From: Paracoccaceae bacterium
GTDB taxonomy: Bacteria; Pseudomonadota; Alphaproteobacteria; Rhodobacterales; Rhodobacteraceae
DNA length: 5,557 nt
Direction: 5' to 3'
Assembly: GCA_007129775.1 (NCBI GenBank)
Contig: SKUV01000345.1
Coordinates: 1 to 5,557, forward strand
Part shown: one piece after another, positions 1-5,051 of the stretch
Layout of the letters: the number at the start of each line of letters is the position of its first letter
How positions within the stretch are numbered: the first letter of the stretch is position 1
Position numbers and translations under genes: made by a program
Notes under the pieces: model-generated
The model's input: the letters and a program-made list of their open reading frames with translations, nothing else
Told to the model about the DNA's origin: nothing
Databases searched by the model: none

Positions 1-824
1 ATTTCACCGTCGAGATCTTTCCCGGCGGCCAGCTTGGCAACGACGCCACCGTTGTCGATGAGATGCGCATCGGAACCGTCGATATCCTGTTCGGCGGTTC
101 GGCGAATGTCGCGCCCTTCGTGCAGGGCTTCGAATTCTTCAGCCTGAACTACCTTTTCGGCGACTTCGAAATCTTCGAGGCCGCCGTCGCCGCCGACAGC
201 CCGGTCACCGACTATCTGCGCCAGACCGTGGCCGATGCCGATGTCGGCATCACGCTTCTGGGGCTTCTGGGCGGCGGAATCCGCAACCTGTCCACCGCGA
301 ATGTCCGTGTCGAGACCCCGGCTGATCTGCAGGGTGTGCGGATGCGGGTGGCAGGCTCGCAACTCGACGCCGAGACCTGGGGCGCCTATGGCGCGGTGAC
401 CACCTCGCTGCCGTGGACGGAGCTTTATACCGCCATGCAGACCGGCGTGGTCGCGGCCTTCGAAAGCACGCTTTCAGGCTTCTACAGCGCCCGCCATTAC
501 GAGGTGGCGCGCTATCACATGCGCACCGAACACCAGTTCATGGTGAGCCACATGTCGATCGCCACCCCGCGGTTCGAGGCGATGTCGCCCGAGGATCAGG
601 AAGCGATCATGGCCGCGGCCGCCAAGGCCACCGCGCACGGCACGCAGGTCGGCGCCGAGGCGGATGCCACCCTGCTCAACACGCTGATGGAGCGCGGCGT
701 CGAGGTGGTTGAGGTCGACAAAGCCCCCTTTATCGAAGCCACGATGGCGCTGCATGACGAATATGCCGAGCGTCTTGGCATGACCGATCTGCTGGAGGTC
801 GTGCGCGAGATGAACGCGCAGTAA
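1..824 (+). CDS. dctP: TRAP transporter solute-binding protein, DctP family (5' end missing)
   Basis: This is the periplasmic binding subunit of a TRAP transporter, which captures a solute, usually a carboxylate, and delivers it to the DctQM membrane complex. The reading frame is open from base 3 (Phe-Thr-Val-Glu-Ile-Phe-Pro-Gly-Gly-Gln-Leu-Gly), so the signal peptide and first lobe begin lie outside the window; the in-frame ATG at 63 is internal. About 273 codons are present, against roughly 320-340 residues for the family. Family marks are the IFPGGQLG segment near the start, the VRMRVAGS segment (codons 336-359) and the LPWTELYTAMQTGVV segment that follows. The Arg at 345-347 corresponds to the conserved arginine that binds the substrate carboxylate in characterised DctP proteins; this is inferred by motif position. 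The stop is TAA. dctQ and dctM follow on the same strand. The substrate cannot be assigned, and dctP is used as a family label. Confidence 0.95.
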   Translation, partial: FTVEIFPGGQLGNDATVVDEMRIGTVDILFGGSANVAPFVQGFEFFSLNYLFGDFEIFEAAVAADSPVTDYLRQTVADADVGITLLGLLGGGIRNLSTANVRVETPADLQGVRMRVAGSQLDAETWGAYGAVTTSLPWTELYTAMQTGVVAAFESTLSGFYSARHYEVARYHMRTEHQFMVSHMSIATPRFEAMSPEDQEAIMAAAAKATAHGTQVGAEADATLLNTLMERGVEVVEVDKAPFIEATMALHDEYAERLGMTDLLEVVREMNAQ

Positions 825-847
825 TCGACGCTGCCGTTGCTTGCCCA

Positions 848-871
848 CCCCGGCGCCACGCGGCGCCGGGG
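848..871 (+). terminator. Perfect 10-bp hairpin between dctP and dctQ (attenuator or mRNA-stability element)
   Basis: CCCCGGCGCC (848-857) and GGCGCCGGGG (862-871) are exact reverse complements around a 4-nt ACGC loop, giving a very stable all-GC stem 24 nt after the dctP stop. No T-run follows (the next bases are ACCCTTTGCCC), so it is not a standard intrinsic terminator. Stem-loops between the binding-protein gene and the membrane genes are a recurring feature of binding-protein transporter operons. They protect or terminate the upstream message so that the periplasmic protein is made in excess. That role is inferred here. Confidence 0.7.
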
Positions 872-903
872 ACCCTTTGCCCGACCTTTCACGCAGGTAT
901 GCC

Positions 904-1470
904 ATGTCAACGGAACGATCAGGGCCGGCGGCGCCCGTTGCGCGACTGGCGCGTGGGCTCCATACCGTGCTGGTCTTCGTGAACAGCTGGGTCGAGCGTG
1001 TCTTTCTGACGATAGCGACGCTCTTGTTCGCGATCTTTATCTTCTCGATCATCTACCAGGTGTTCGCACGGTCGATCATGTCGTGGTCTGTCCGCTGGAC
1101 CGATGAGATAGCGTTGATGTGCTTTATCTGGTCGATCTTTCTGGGCGCCGCGGTCGCCCTGCGGCGCGGAATGCATTACGTCATCGACGTCTTGCCTGCG
1201 GGCATGGTCACACCGACCAACGTCTTGCGCCTTTTCGGCACGCTGGCCTGTATCCCGCTGATCTATGTGATGATCTACTATGGCCAGATTTTCGCCGATC
1301 TCGGCTGGCGGCAGCGGTCGGTCGCGATGCAATGGCCGCTGTTCTATATCCGCGTTTCGATGCCCATCGCCGGTGCGGCGATGGCGCTTTTCCTGATCGA
1401 GGTGATCATCGAGGATGTTCACCGCCTTCTGACCGGGCGGCCCGCTCCGGTCCAGATGGAGGACCTCTGA
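904..1470 (+). CDS. dctQ: TRAP transporter small permease, DctQ family
   Basis: This is the small integral-membrane subunit that pairs with DctM in the inner membrane. The predicted protein has 188 residues, normal for DctQ. Four hydrophobic segments are visible, at about residues 34-54, 69-87, 107-127 and 150-170. The family pattern is present: Trp65-Thr-Asp-Glu68 before the second segment, then FLGAAVALRRGMHYVID at 79-95, and the late S-V-A-M-Q-W-P stretch (139-145) followed by a VSMPIAG-like segment (151-157). The ATG at 904 was chosen over an in-frame TTG at 841. The TTG start would add a basic, proline-rich tail encoded across the intergenic hairpin, whereas AGG at 895-897 sits 6 nt before the ATG as a weak ribosome binding site. 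The gene ends 4 nt before dctM, so the two are almost certainly cotranscribed and probably translationally coupled. Confidence 0.93.
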   Translation: MSTERSGPAAPVARLARGLHTVLVFVNSWVERVFLTIATLLFAIFIFSIIYQVFARSIMSWSVRWTDEIALMCFIWSIFLGAAVALRRGMHYVIDVLPAGMVTPTNVLRLFGTLACIPLIYVMIYYGQIFADLGWRQRSVAMQWPLFYIRVSMPIAGAAMALFLIEVIIEDVHRLLTGRPAPVQMEDL

Positions 1471-1474
1471 GCCC

Positions 1475-2782
1475 ATGGCGCCGCCTCCCCCGTTCGTCAC
1501 GCTGATCGGCTGTTTCCTGCTGTTCATCCTTCTGCGTGTGCCCATCGCCTTTGCCATCGGGCTTGCGTCCATCGTCACGATCATGCAGCTGGGGATCCCG
1601 CTGACGTCGGTGATGAACCAGATGTACGCCAGCGTGAATTCGTTCCCGCTTCTGGCGGTGCCGTTCTTCCTGCTGCTGGGGCGGCTGATGAACGACGGCG
1701 GCATCACCGACCGTCTGCTGAAGTTCGCCGATGCCTCGGTCGGGCATATCCGGGGCGGTCTGGCCCATGTGAACGTGATGGTGTCGATGATGTTCGCCTC
1801 GCTTTCGGGCTCGGGTGCTGCCGATACCGCGAGCGTCGGCGCCGTCATGATTCCGGCGATGAAGAAGGCGGGCTATCCCGCGCCGTTCTCGGTGGCGATC
1901 ACGGCGGCGTCTTCGGTGCTGGGCGGGGTCATCCCGCCGTCGATCCTGATGGTGATCTACGGCGCTTTCGGCAACGTTTCGATCGGTGCGCTGTTTCTGG
2001 GCGGCATCGTGCCGGGCCTGATGATCGGCCTGTCGCAGATGAGCTATGCCTATATCGTGGCGCGGCGGATCGGGCTGCGGCCCGAGGGCGAGTTTTCGAT
2101 GTGCACGCTGGCGCGCACCGGGCTTGCGGCCTCGCCGCCCGCGGTGCTGCCGATCCTCGTGATCGGGGGGATCACGCTGGGGGTCTTCACCGCGACCGAG
2201 GCGGCGGCAATCGCCGTGGGGATCGGGCTGATCCTTGCAATGGTGTTCTATCGCACGATCACGCCCTTCGGGCTGCCCAAGATCCTGTCGGAATCGGTGC
2301 TGGCGTATTCGCTGCCGCTCTTTGCGGTGGCGGGTGCGGGGATCATGGGTTGGCTGATCGCCTATCTCGGGATCGCGCGGGAGGTTGCCGAGTTCATCAC
2401 CGGTGTTACCGATACGCGCATCGGGCTGATGGTGATGGTGGGCGCGTTCCTGCTGCTGGTGGGCACGGTGCTGTCGCCGGTGACCGCGGTGATCATCTTT
2501 CTGCCGATCATCCAGCAGATCGCCAATTTCGGCGGGATCGATCAGGTGCATATGGGCCTTGTGGCCTGTCTGACCCTGACCATGGGCCTGATCACCCCGC
2601 CCTATGGCATCTGCCTGCTGATCGCGAGCCAGATCGGCGGCGTGTCGATGCCGCGGGCGTTCTGGGCGATCCTGCCGCTTCTGGCGCTGGTGATCACGAT
2701 CATCCTGCTGGGCATCACCTTTCCGGCGCTTTTCCTGGCCATTCCGTGGACGCTGATGCCCGAGGCCTTCCCGGGCCGCTGA
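1475..2782 (+). CDS. dctM: TRAP transporter large permease, DctM family
   Basis: This is the large membrane subunit that forms the ion-coupled transport path of the TRAP system. The 435-residue length matches the family (about 425-435), and the protein is hydrophobic throughout, consistent with a dozen or so membrane segments. Diagnostic motifs are GSGAADTASVGAVMIP starting at residue 112, IPPSI at 153-157 followed by a VSIGALFLGGIVPG stretch, and the C-terminal LITPPYG at 372-378. The paired proline loops (154-155 and 375-376) are typical of the two pseudo-symmetric halves of the transport domain. The start is supported by GGAGG at 1458-1462, inside the end of dctQ, 12 nt upstream of the ATG. 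The gene looks intact. It ends 41 nt short of the stop of the convergent methyltransferase gene. Substrate and coupling ion (Na+ is usual in the family) are not readable from the sequence. Confidence 0.96.
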   Translation: MAPPPPFVTLIGCFLLFILLRVPIAFAIGLASIVTIMQLGIPLTSVMNQMYASVNSFPLLAVPFFLLLGRLMNDGGITDRLLKFADASVGHIRGGLAHVNVMVSMMFASLSGSGAADTASVGAVMIPAMKKAGYPAPFSVAITAASSVLGGVIPPSILMVIYGAFGNVSIGALFLGGIVPGLMIGLSQMSYAYIVARRIGLRPEGEFSMCTLARTGLAASPPAVLPILVIGGITLGVFTATEAAAIAVGIGLILAMVFYRTITPFGLPKILSESVLAYSLPLFAVAGAGIMGWLIAYLGIAREVAEFITGVTDTRIGLMVMVGAFLLLVGTVLSPVTAVIIFLPIIQQIANFGGIDQVHMGLVACLTLTMGLITPPYGICLLIASQIGGVSMPRAFWAILPLLALVITIILLGITFPALFLAIPWTLMPEAFPGR

Positions 2783-2810
2783 TCCGCTGCGGCGCGACTG
2801 GCCCTCGGGC
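2758..2810 (+). terminator. Possible stem-loop overlapping the dctM stop
   Basis: GCCCGAGG (2758-2765) can pair with CCTCGGGC (2803-2810), an 8-bp stem enclosing the dctM stop codon and a GC-rich 37-nt loop. No T-run follows on either strand. It may help end or protect the TRAP operon message in the narrow convergent gap, but the long loop and the GC-rich background make this weak. Confidence 0.25.
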
Positions 2811-2823
2811 GTGGCGGCGGCGT

Positions 2824-3687
2824 TCAGCCCCAGCCGCGCCCGGAGGCCCGGCGCAATTCCTGCGCCGAGCGGCAGGAGGGATGCGCCTCCAGCAGCGCGG
2901 CCATCGCCTCGATCCGCGGCGCGATGCCGAAGGGGGCGAGCCGCTCCGCGGCTTGCCGCACCAGCCCGATGAGGCGGGCATCGTCACAGGCCCCGAGCCG
3001 CCTTTGCGCAATCTCCGCCGGTGTCGGGCGGCGCAGGCACAGATAGCTGATGCTGTCGCGCCCCACATGGGCAAGCGGCAGGAAGAAATCCGCGAACAAC
3101 TCCATCTGCGCGGCGAGCCATGGCTGCAGATCGTGCAGGAAATCCTGCTGCACCACGACCGAGCGCTCCGGGATCAGCGCGCCGAACCACTGTGCGGCGA
3201 CGAAATCCGCAAGCGCCGTGGATTTCGCGATATCCACCACGAGCACTTCCACCGGTGCCCCGTGCCAGACCTGATCGGTCAGGTCGCCCGGGTGCAGATG
3301 CACCGATGCCTGCCACGGCGCCAGCAGATCGCGCACCAGCGGCAGCGCATCCTCGCCCTCGAACGGCGCCACGCCATGGGGATAGAGCAGCTTTTCCTTG
3401 GCAAGATCGTTGACGGTGAACCGGTCATAAAGATGCACCCTCGTCGCCCGCCCGGCCCGCGCCACGCCCTGCGCGAGGCAGGCAGCGGAGCCACCGACGA
3501 AGGCACCCAGATCGACGATCTCGCCCACCCCCAGTGCCCAGTGTTCGGCCAGCCAGACATAATACTGCCGTTCGATCGGCAGCAGCATCGAGGGCACGCG
3601 CTCGGCGACACCAAGGGTCGCGCGGTCGGCGCCGGCCCATGGGGCGGCGTCGAAAATCTCTCGGGCCAGTCGCGGCACATCGCTCAT
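2824..3687 (-). CDS. Class I SAM-dependent methyltransferase-like protein, substrate unknown
   Basis: The 287-residue protein carries a Rossmann-type methyltransferase core. EIVDLGAFVGGSA (56-68) fits the glycine-rich SAM-binding motif I. VHLYDRF (84-90) puts an acidic residue, Asp88, at the end of the second strand, where SAM ribose is usually bound. VHLHPGDL (129-136) and VEVLVVDIAKS (146-156) fit the later core strands, followed by a VVVQQDF strand. The layout recalls the TylF/CmcI-like O-methyltransferase group, but I cannot assign a substrate or that subfamily with certainty. No signal peptide or membrane segment is visible, so it should be cytosolic. The ATG at 3685-3687 (MSDVPRLAREIF) was preferred because the frame upstream, which runs to 3792, is an Arg/Gly-rich low-complexity stretch reaching almost to the tRNA. 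There is no clear Shine-Dalgarno sequence before this ATG. The gene stands alone, convergent with dctM and divergent from tRNA-Trp, so context gives no functional clue. Confidence 0.85.
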   Translation of the reverse strand: MSDVPRLAREIFDAAPWAGADRATLGVAERVPSMLLPIERQYYVWLAEHWALGVGEIVDLGAFVGGSAACLAQGVARAGRATRVHLYDRFTVNDLAKEKLLYPHGVAPFEGEDALPLVRDLLAPWQASVHLHPGDLTDQVWHGAPVEVLVVDIAKSTALADFVAAQWFGALIPERSVVVQQDFLHDLQPWLAAQMELFADFFLPLAHVGRDSISYLCLRRPTPAEIAQRRLGACDDARLIGLVRQAAERLAPFGIAPRIEAMAALLEAHPSCRSAQELRRASGRGWG

Positions 3688-3759
3688 GGGATCGCGATAG
3701 CATGCTGCGCCATGCCGCGCCAGAAGCACACGCACCCGCCGCCGGCCCCGTTTTGCCCC

Positions 3760-3788
3760 TTGATTTCGGCCCGGCGCTGCCGTAGGTC
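3760..3788 (+). promoter_or_regulatory. Candidate promoter for tRNA-Trp
   Basis: TTGATT (3760-3765) is followed after exactly 17 nt by TAGGTC (3783-3788). Transcription would begin around 3795, a few bases before the mature tRNA 5' end at 3801. The -35 keeps TTGA but the -10 is poor (only the initial TA fits). Position is the main support. Confidence 0.35.
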
Positions 3789-3800
3789 GCACCTGACCTC

Positions 3801-3876
3801 AGGGGTATAGCTCAGTTGGTAGAGCATCGGTCTCCAAAACCGAGGGTCGGGGGTTCGAGTCCCTCTGCCCCTGCCA
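3801..3876 (+). tRNA. tRNA-Trp (anticodon CCA)
   Basis: A complete 76-nt cloverleaf with an encoded CCA end. The acceptor stem is AGGGGTA (3801-3807) with TGCCCCT (3866-3872), including one T-G wobble, followed by discriminator G3873 and CCA 3874-3876. The D stem is GCTC (3810-3813) with GAGC (3822-3825). The anticodon stem is TCGGT (3827-3831) with ACCGA (3839-3843) around the loop CTCCAAA, giving anticodon CCA at 3834-3836, which reads UGG. The T stem is GGGGG (3849-3853) with CCCTC (3861-3865) around TTCGAGT. A G discriminator is the identity element of bacterial tRNA-Trp. Position just upstream of secE is common in alphaproteobacteria. No integrase or attachment-site duplication is seen next to it. 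Confidence 0.98.
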
Positions 3877-3904
3877 GGTCTTCCGCGCCCCAAGCAGAGA
3901 CCAC

Positions 3905-3919
3905 GCCGCGGCGCGCGGC
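3905..3919 (+). terminator. GC hairpin after tRNA-Trp, possible weak terminator or processing signal
   Basis: GCCGCG (3905-3910) pairs with CGCGGC (3914-3919) around a 3-nt GCG loop. It lies 28 nt past the tRNA CCA end and 9 nt before the candidate secE -35. A second small inverted repeat, GGTCT (3877-3881) with AGACC (3898-3902), starts directly after the CCA. No T-run follows, so termination is uncertain and read-through into secE is possible. Confidence 0.3.
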
Positions 3920-3928
3920 CGGCCCGGG

Positions 3929-3957
3929 TTGAAATCGGTACGCCGAGGGGGTATCTG
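3929..3957 (+). promoter_or_regulatory. Candidate promoter for secE
   Basis: TTGAAA (3929-3934) matches the sigma-70-type -35 at five of six positions. It is followed after exactly 17 nt by TATCTG (3952-3957), which keeps the TAT of the -10. Predicted initiation near 3964 would leave a leader of about 24 nt before the secE ATG at 3988. Spacing and position make this the best promoter candidate in the window, but it is unverified. Confidence 0.5.
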
Positions 3958-3987
3958 CCCCGCAGGCGGCGACGGAATGGCAGGACG

Positions 3988-4185
3988 ATGGCAAAGACGA
4001 ACCCCTTTCAGTTCATGCAACAGGTGCGGGCGGAAACCGCCAAGGTCACCTGGCCGAACCGGCGCGAGGTGCTGCTGACGACAGTGATGGTGTTCATCAT
4101 GTCGGCGCTGACGGCGGTGTTCTTCTTTCTGGTCGATCTGCTGATCCGCACGAGCCTGAGCACGACGCTGTCGTTCTTCGGCTGA
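3988..4185 (+). CDS. secE: Preprotein translocase subunit SecE
   Basis: SecE is the essential small subunit that clamps and stabilises SecY in the inner-membrane SecYEG protein channel. The 65-residue protein is the short single-span form found in most bacteria, unlike the three-span E. coli protein. The amphipathic N-terminal part contains the family signature: Glu16, then KVTWPNRREV at 19-28, where the Trp-Pro pair is characteristic. One hydrophobic span follows at about residues 29-51, with a short polar tail ending LSFFG. The ATG at 3988 has a modest ribosome binding site, with AGG 3 nt upstream and GGA further back at 3974. It sits between tRNA-Trp and nusG, its usual neighbour. The 219-nt gap to nusG contains an intrinsic terminator, so the two genes may not form a simple bicistronic unit here. 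Confidence 0.96.
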   Translation: MAKTNPFQFMQQVRAETAKVTWPNRREVLLTTVMVFIMSALTAVFFFLVDLLIRTSLSTTLSFFG

Positions 4186-4186
4186 T

Positions 4187-4203
4187 CCCGGGCGCGATCC
4201 GGG
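4187..4203 (+). other. Small hairpin directly after secE
   Basis: CCCGG (4187-4191) pairs with CCGGG (4199-4203) around a 7-nt loop, starting just past the secE TGA. It has no T-run, so at most it may stabilise the secE mRNA end. A 5-bp GC stem is easily found by chance in this composition. Confidence 0.2.
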
Positions 4204-4238
4204 GGCTGCGGATTTCGCCGAAGGTGCCGCCCATGCCC

Positions 4239-4267
4239 TTGAATCGGGTTCATTTTGGCTGTAGAGC
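4239..4267 (+). promoter_or_regulatory. Candidate promoter in the secE-nusG gap
   Basis: TTGAAT (4239-4244) and TAGAGC (4262-4267) are separated by exactly 17 nt. The -35 resembles the stronger candidate before secE (TTGAAA), while the -10 is weak. Initiation near 4274 would make a leader of about 130 nt before nusG that must pass the terminator at 4286-4324. This suggests attenuation if the promoter is real. Confidence 0.4.
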
Positions 4268-4285
4268 GCGAGGGCTTTTCAGCGG

Positions 4286-4324
4286 AAATGGCGCACGGGC
4301 GATTCGGCAAGTGCGCTGTTTTTT
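4286..4324 (+). terminator. Intrinsic (Rho-independent) terminator between secE and nusG
   Basis: GCGCAC (4291-4296) pairs perfectly with GTGCGC (4311-4316) around a 14-nt loop. The stem can extend through two G-T wobbles and the AAA at 4286-4288 paired with the start of the T-run. Six T residues follow at 4319-4324. This A-tract, GC stem, T-tract layout is the textbook form and is rare in such GC-rich DNA. It lies about 100 nt after secE and 81 nt before nusG, so it either ends the secE transcript or attenuates read-through into nusG. Confidence 0.75.
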
Positions 4325-4366
4325 GTTCGGGTTTTGCTGGCAAGGCCCTGAAAATACCGAGAATTC

Positions 4367-4383
4367 CCGCGCCGGCCGCGCGG
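4367..4383 (+). promoter_or_regulatory. Hairpin next to the nusG ribosome binding site
   Basis: CCGCGC (4367-4372) pairs with GCGCGG (4378-4383) around the loop CGGCC. The stem ends 7 nt before the Shine-Dalgarno sequence at 4391. It does not cover the ribosome binding site but would flank the initiation region, so it could influence nusG translation or mRNA stability. The structure is seen directly; any role is inferred. Confidence 0.4.
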
Positions 4384-4390
4384 ATGGCAC

Positions 4391-4397
4391 GAGGTGA
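4391..4397 (+). promoter_or_regulatory. Strong ribosome binding site of nusG
   Basis: GAGGTGA, close to the perfect anti-Shine-Dalgarno complement, lies 7 nt before the ATG at 4405. It fixes that ATG as the start over the in-frame TTG at 4255 and ATG at 4384, which would place this site inside the coding region. Confidence 0.85.
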
Positions 4398-4404
4398 CGG
4401 ACGC

Positions 4405-4938
4405 ATGGCGAAGCGGTGGTATTCGGTGAGCGTGCTCTCGAATTTCGAGAAGAAGATCGCCGAGCAGATCCGGCAAGCCGTGGTCGATGCCGGGATGCAC
4501 GAAGAGATCGAAGAAGTTCTGGTCCCGACCGAGGAAGTGCTGGAAATCCGGCGCGGCAAGAAGGTGACCTCCGAGCGTCGTTTCATGCCCGGCTATGTGC
4601 TGGTGCGCATGGAGATGTCGAACCGCGCCTATCACCTGATCAACTCGATCAACCGTGTGACCGGCTTTCTTGGCCCGCAGGGCAAGCCGATGCCCATGCG
4701 CGACGAGGAGGTGAATGCGCTTCTGAACCGGGTGGAGCAGACCGAAGGCCAGCCCCGTTCGCTCATCAGCTATGAGGTGGGCGAGCAGGTGAAGGTGGTG
4801 GACGGCCCGTTCGAGGGCTTTGCCGGGATGGTCGAGGAAGTGGACGAGGACAACAGCCGCCTGAAGGTGATGGTGTCGATCTTCGGCCGGGCGACCCCAG
4901 TCGAACTGGAATTCTCGCAGGTGTCGAAAGGCGAATAA
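4405..4938 (+). CDS. nusG: Transcription termination/antitermination factor NusG
   Basis: NusG binds RNA polymerase across its cleft, modulates pausing and elongation, and through its C-terminal domain contacts Rho or ribosomal protein S10, linking transcription to termination or translation. The 177-residue length is typical. The NGN domain spans roughly residues 1-110: it opens with KRWYSVSVLSNFEKKIAEQI and contains FMPGYVLVRMEM at 60-71 and VTGFLG at 85-90. The KOW domain covers about 126-177, with GEQVKVVDGPFEGFAG at 126-141 and the conserved SIFGR-ATPVEL segment after it. The start is fixed by the GAGGTGA ribosome binding site. The gene lies between secE and rplK as in many bacteria, but both gaps are structured (219 nt before, 113 nt after). 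Because the leader carries an intrinsic terminator and NusG itself affects termination, self-regulation is a reasonable but untested idea. Confidence 0.97.
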   Translation: MAKRWYSVSVLSNFEKKIAEQIRQAVVDAGMHEEIEEVLVPTEEVLEIRRGKKVTSERRFMPGYVLVRMEMSNRAYHLINSINRVTGFLGPQGKPMPMRDEEVNALLNRVEQTEGQPRSLISYEVGEQVKVVDGPFEGFAGMVEEVDEDNSRLKVMVSIFGRATPVELEFSQVSKGE

Positions 4939-4964
4939 CCTGCGCGATGTCGTGGGAGGCAGGC

Positions 4965-4976
4965 GGGGCGCGCCCC
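4965..4976 (+). other. Palindrome in the nusG-rplK gap
   Basis: GGGGCGCGCCCC is a perfect 12-nt palindrome in the 113-nt spacer after nusG. As RNA it can form only a 4-bp stem with a CGCG loop. A flanking short repeat, CCTGC (4939-4943) with GCAGG (4959-4963), lies just before it. No T-run follows, so it is not a clear terminator. It may belong to the leader of the L11 operon. I saw no promoter in this gap that I can support. Confidence 0.3.
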
Positions 4977-5051
4977 GGATGCCGGACCACTCAACCGAAG
5001 ACCGCGGCGCTCGCGTGCGCATCGCGGAGGTGAAGAGGAAGGAGAGGCCAC

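Noticed and set aside
841..903. Earlier TTG start for dctQ at 841
   Set aside because: It would be translated through the intergenic hairpin and adds a proline/arginine-rich tail not typical of DctQ. The ATG at 904 gives a normal-length protein.
919..1848. Minus-strand open frame of 309 codons opposite dctQ and early dctM
   Set aside because: It is the antisense shadow of two recognised genes, with biased composition and no recognisable domain.
1406..2551. Long minus-strand open frame of 381 codons opposite dctM
   Set aside because: The translation is a His/Arg/Asp/Gln-rich low-complexity chain typical of the antisense of a hydrophobic, GC-rich gene. dctM on the other strand is unmistakable.
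3791..3804. Inverted repeat CCTGA-CC-TCAGG at the tRNA 5' end
   Set aside because: The loop is only 2 nt and half the repeat is the tRNA acceptor stem, so it is probably incidental.
2101..3810. Plus-strand open frame of 569 codons running from dctM across the methyltransferase into the tRNA
   Set aside because: It overlaps dctM out of frame, then runs antisense to the methyltransferase and into tRNA-Trp. Composition is Arg/Gly/Ala-rich with no domain.
4255..4404. N-terminal extension of NusG from TTG 4255 or ATG 4384
   Set aside because: The extension would be encoded through the intrinsic terminator and the ribosome binding site, and NusG proteins normally start at the MAKRWYSV-type sequence.
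4911..4939. Possible promoter for rplK at the end of nusG (AATAAC at 4934-4939)
   Set aside because: The -10-like element has no acceptable -35 (only ATTCTC or TTCTCG at the right distance) and overlaps the nusG stop codon, so a chance match is likely.
4008..5022. Minus-strand open frames opposite secE and nusG
   Set aside because: They lie over well-identified core genes and show the His/Arg-rich pattern of antisense translation.
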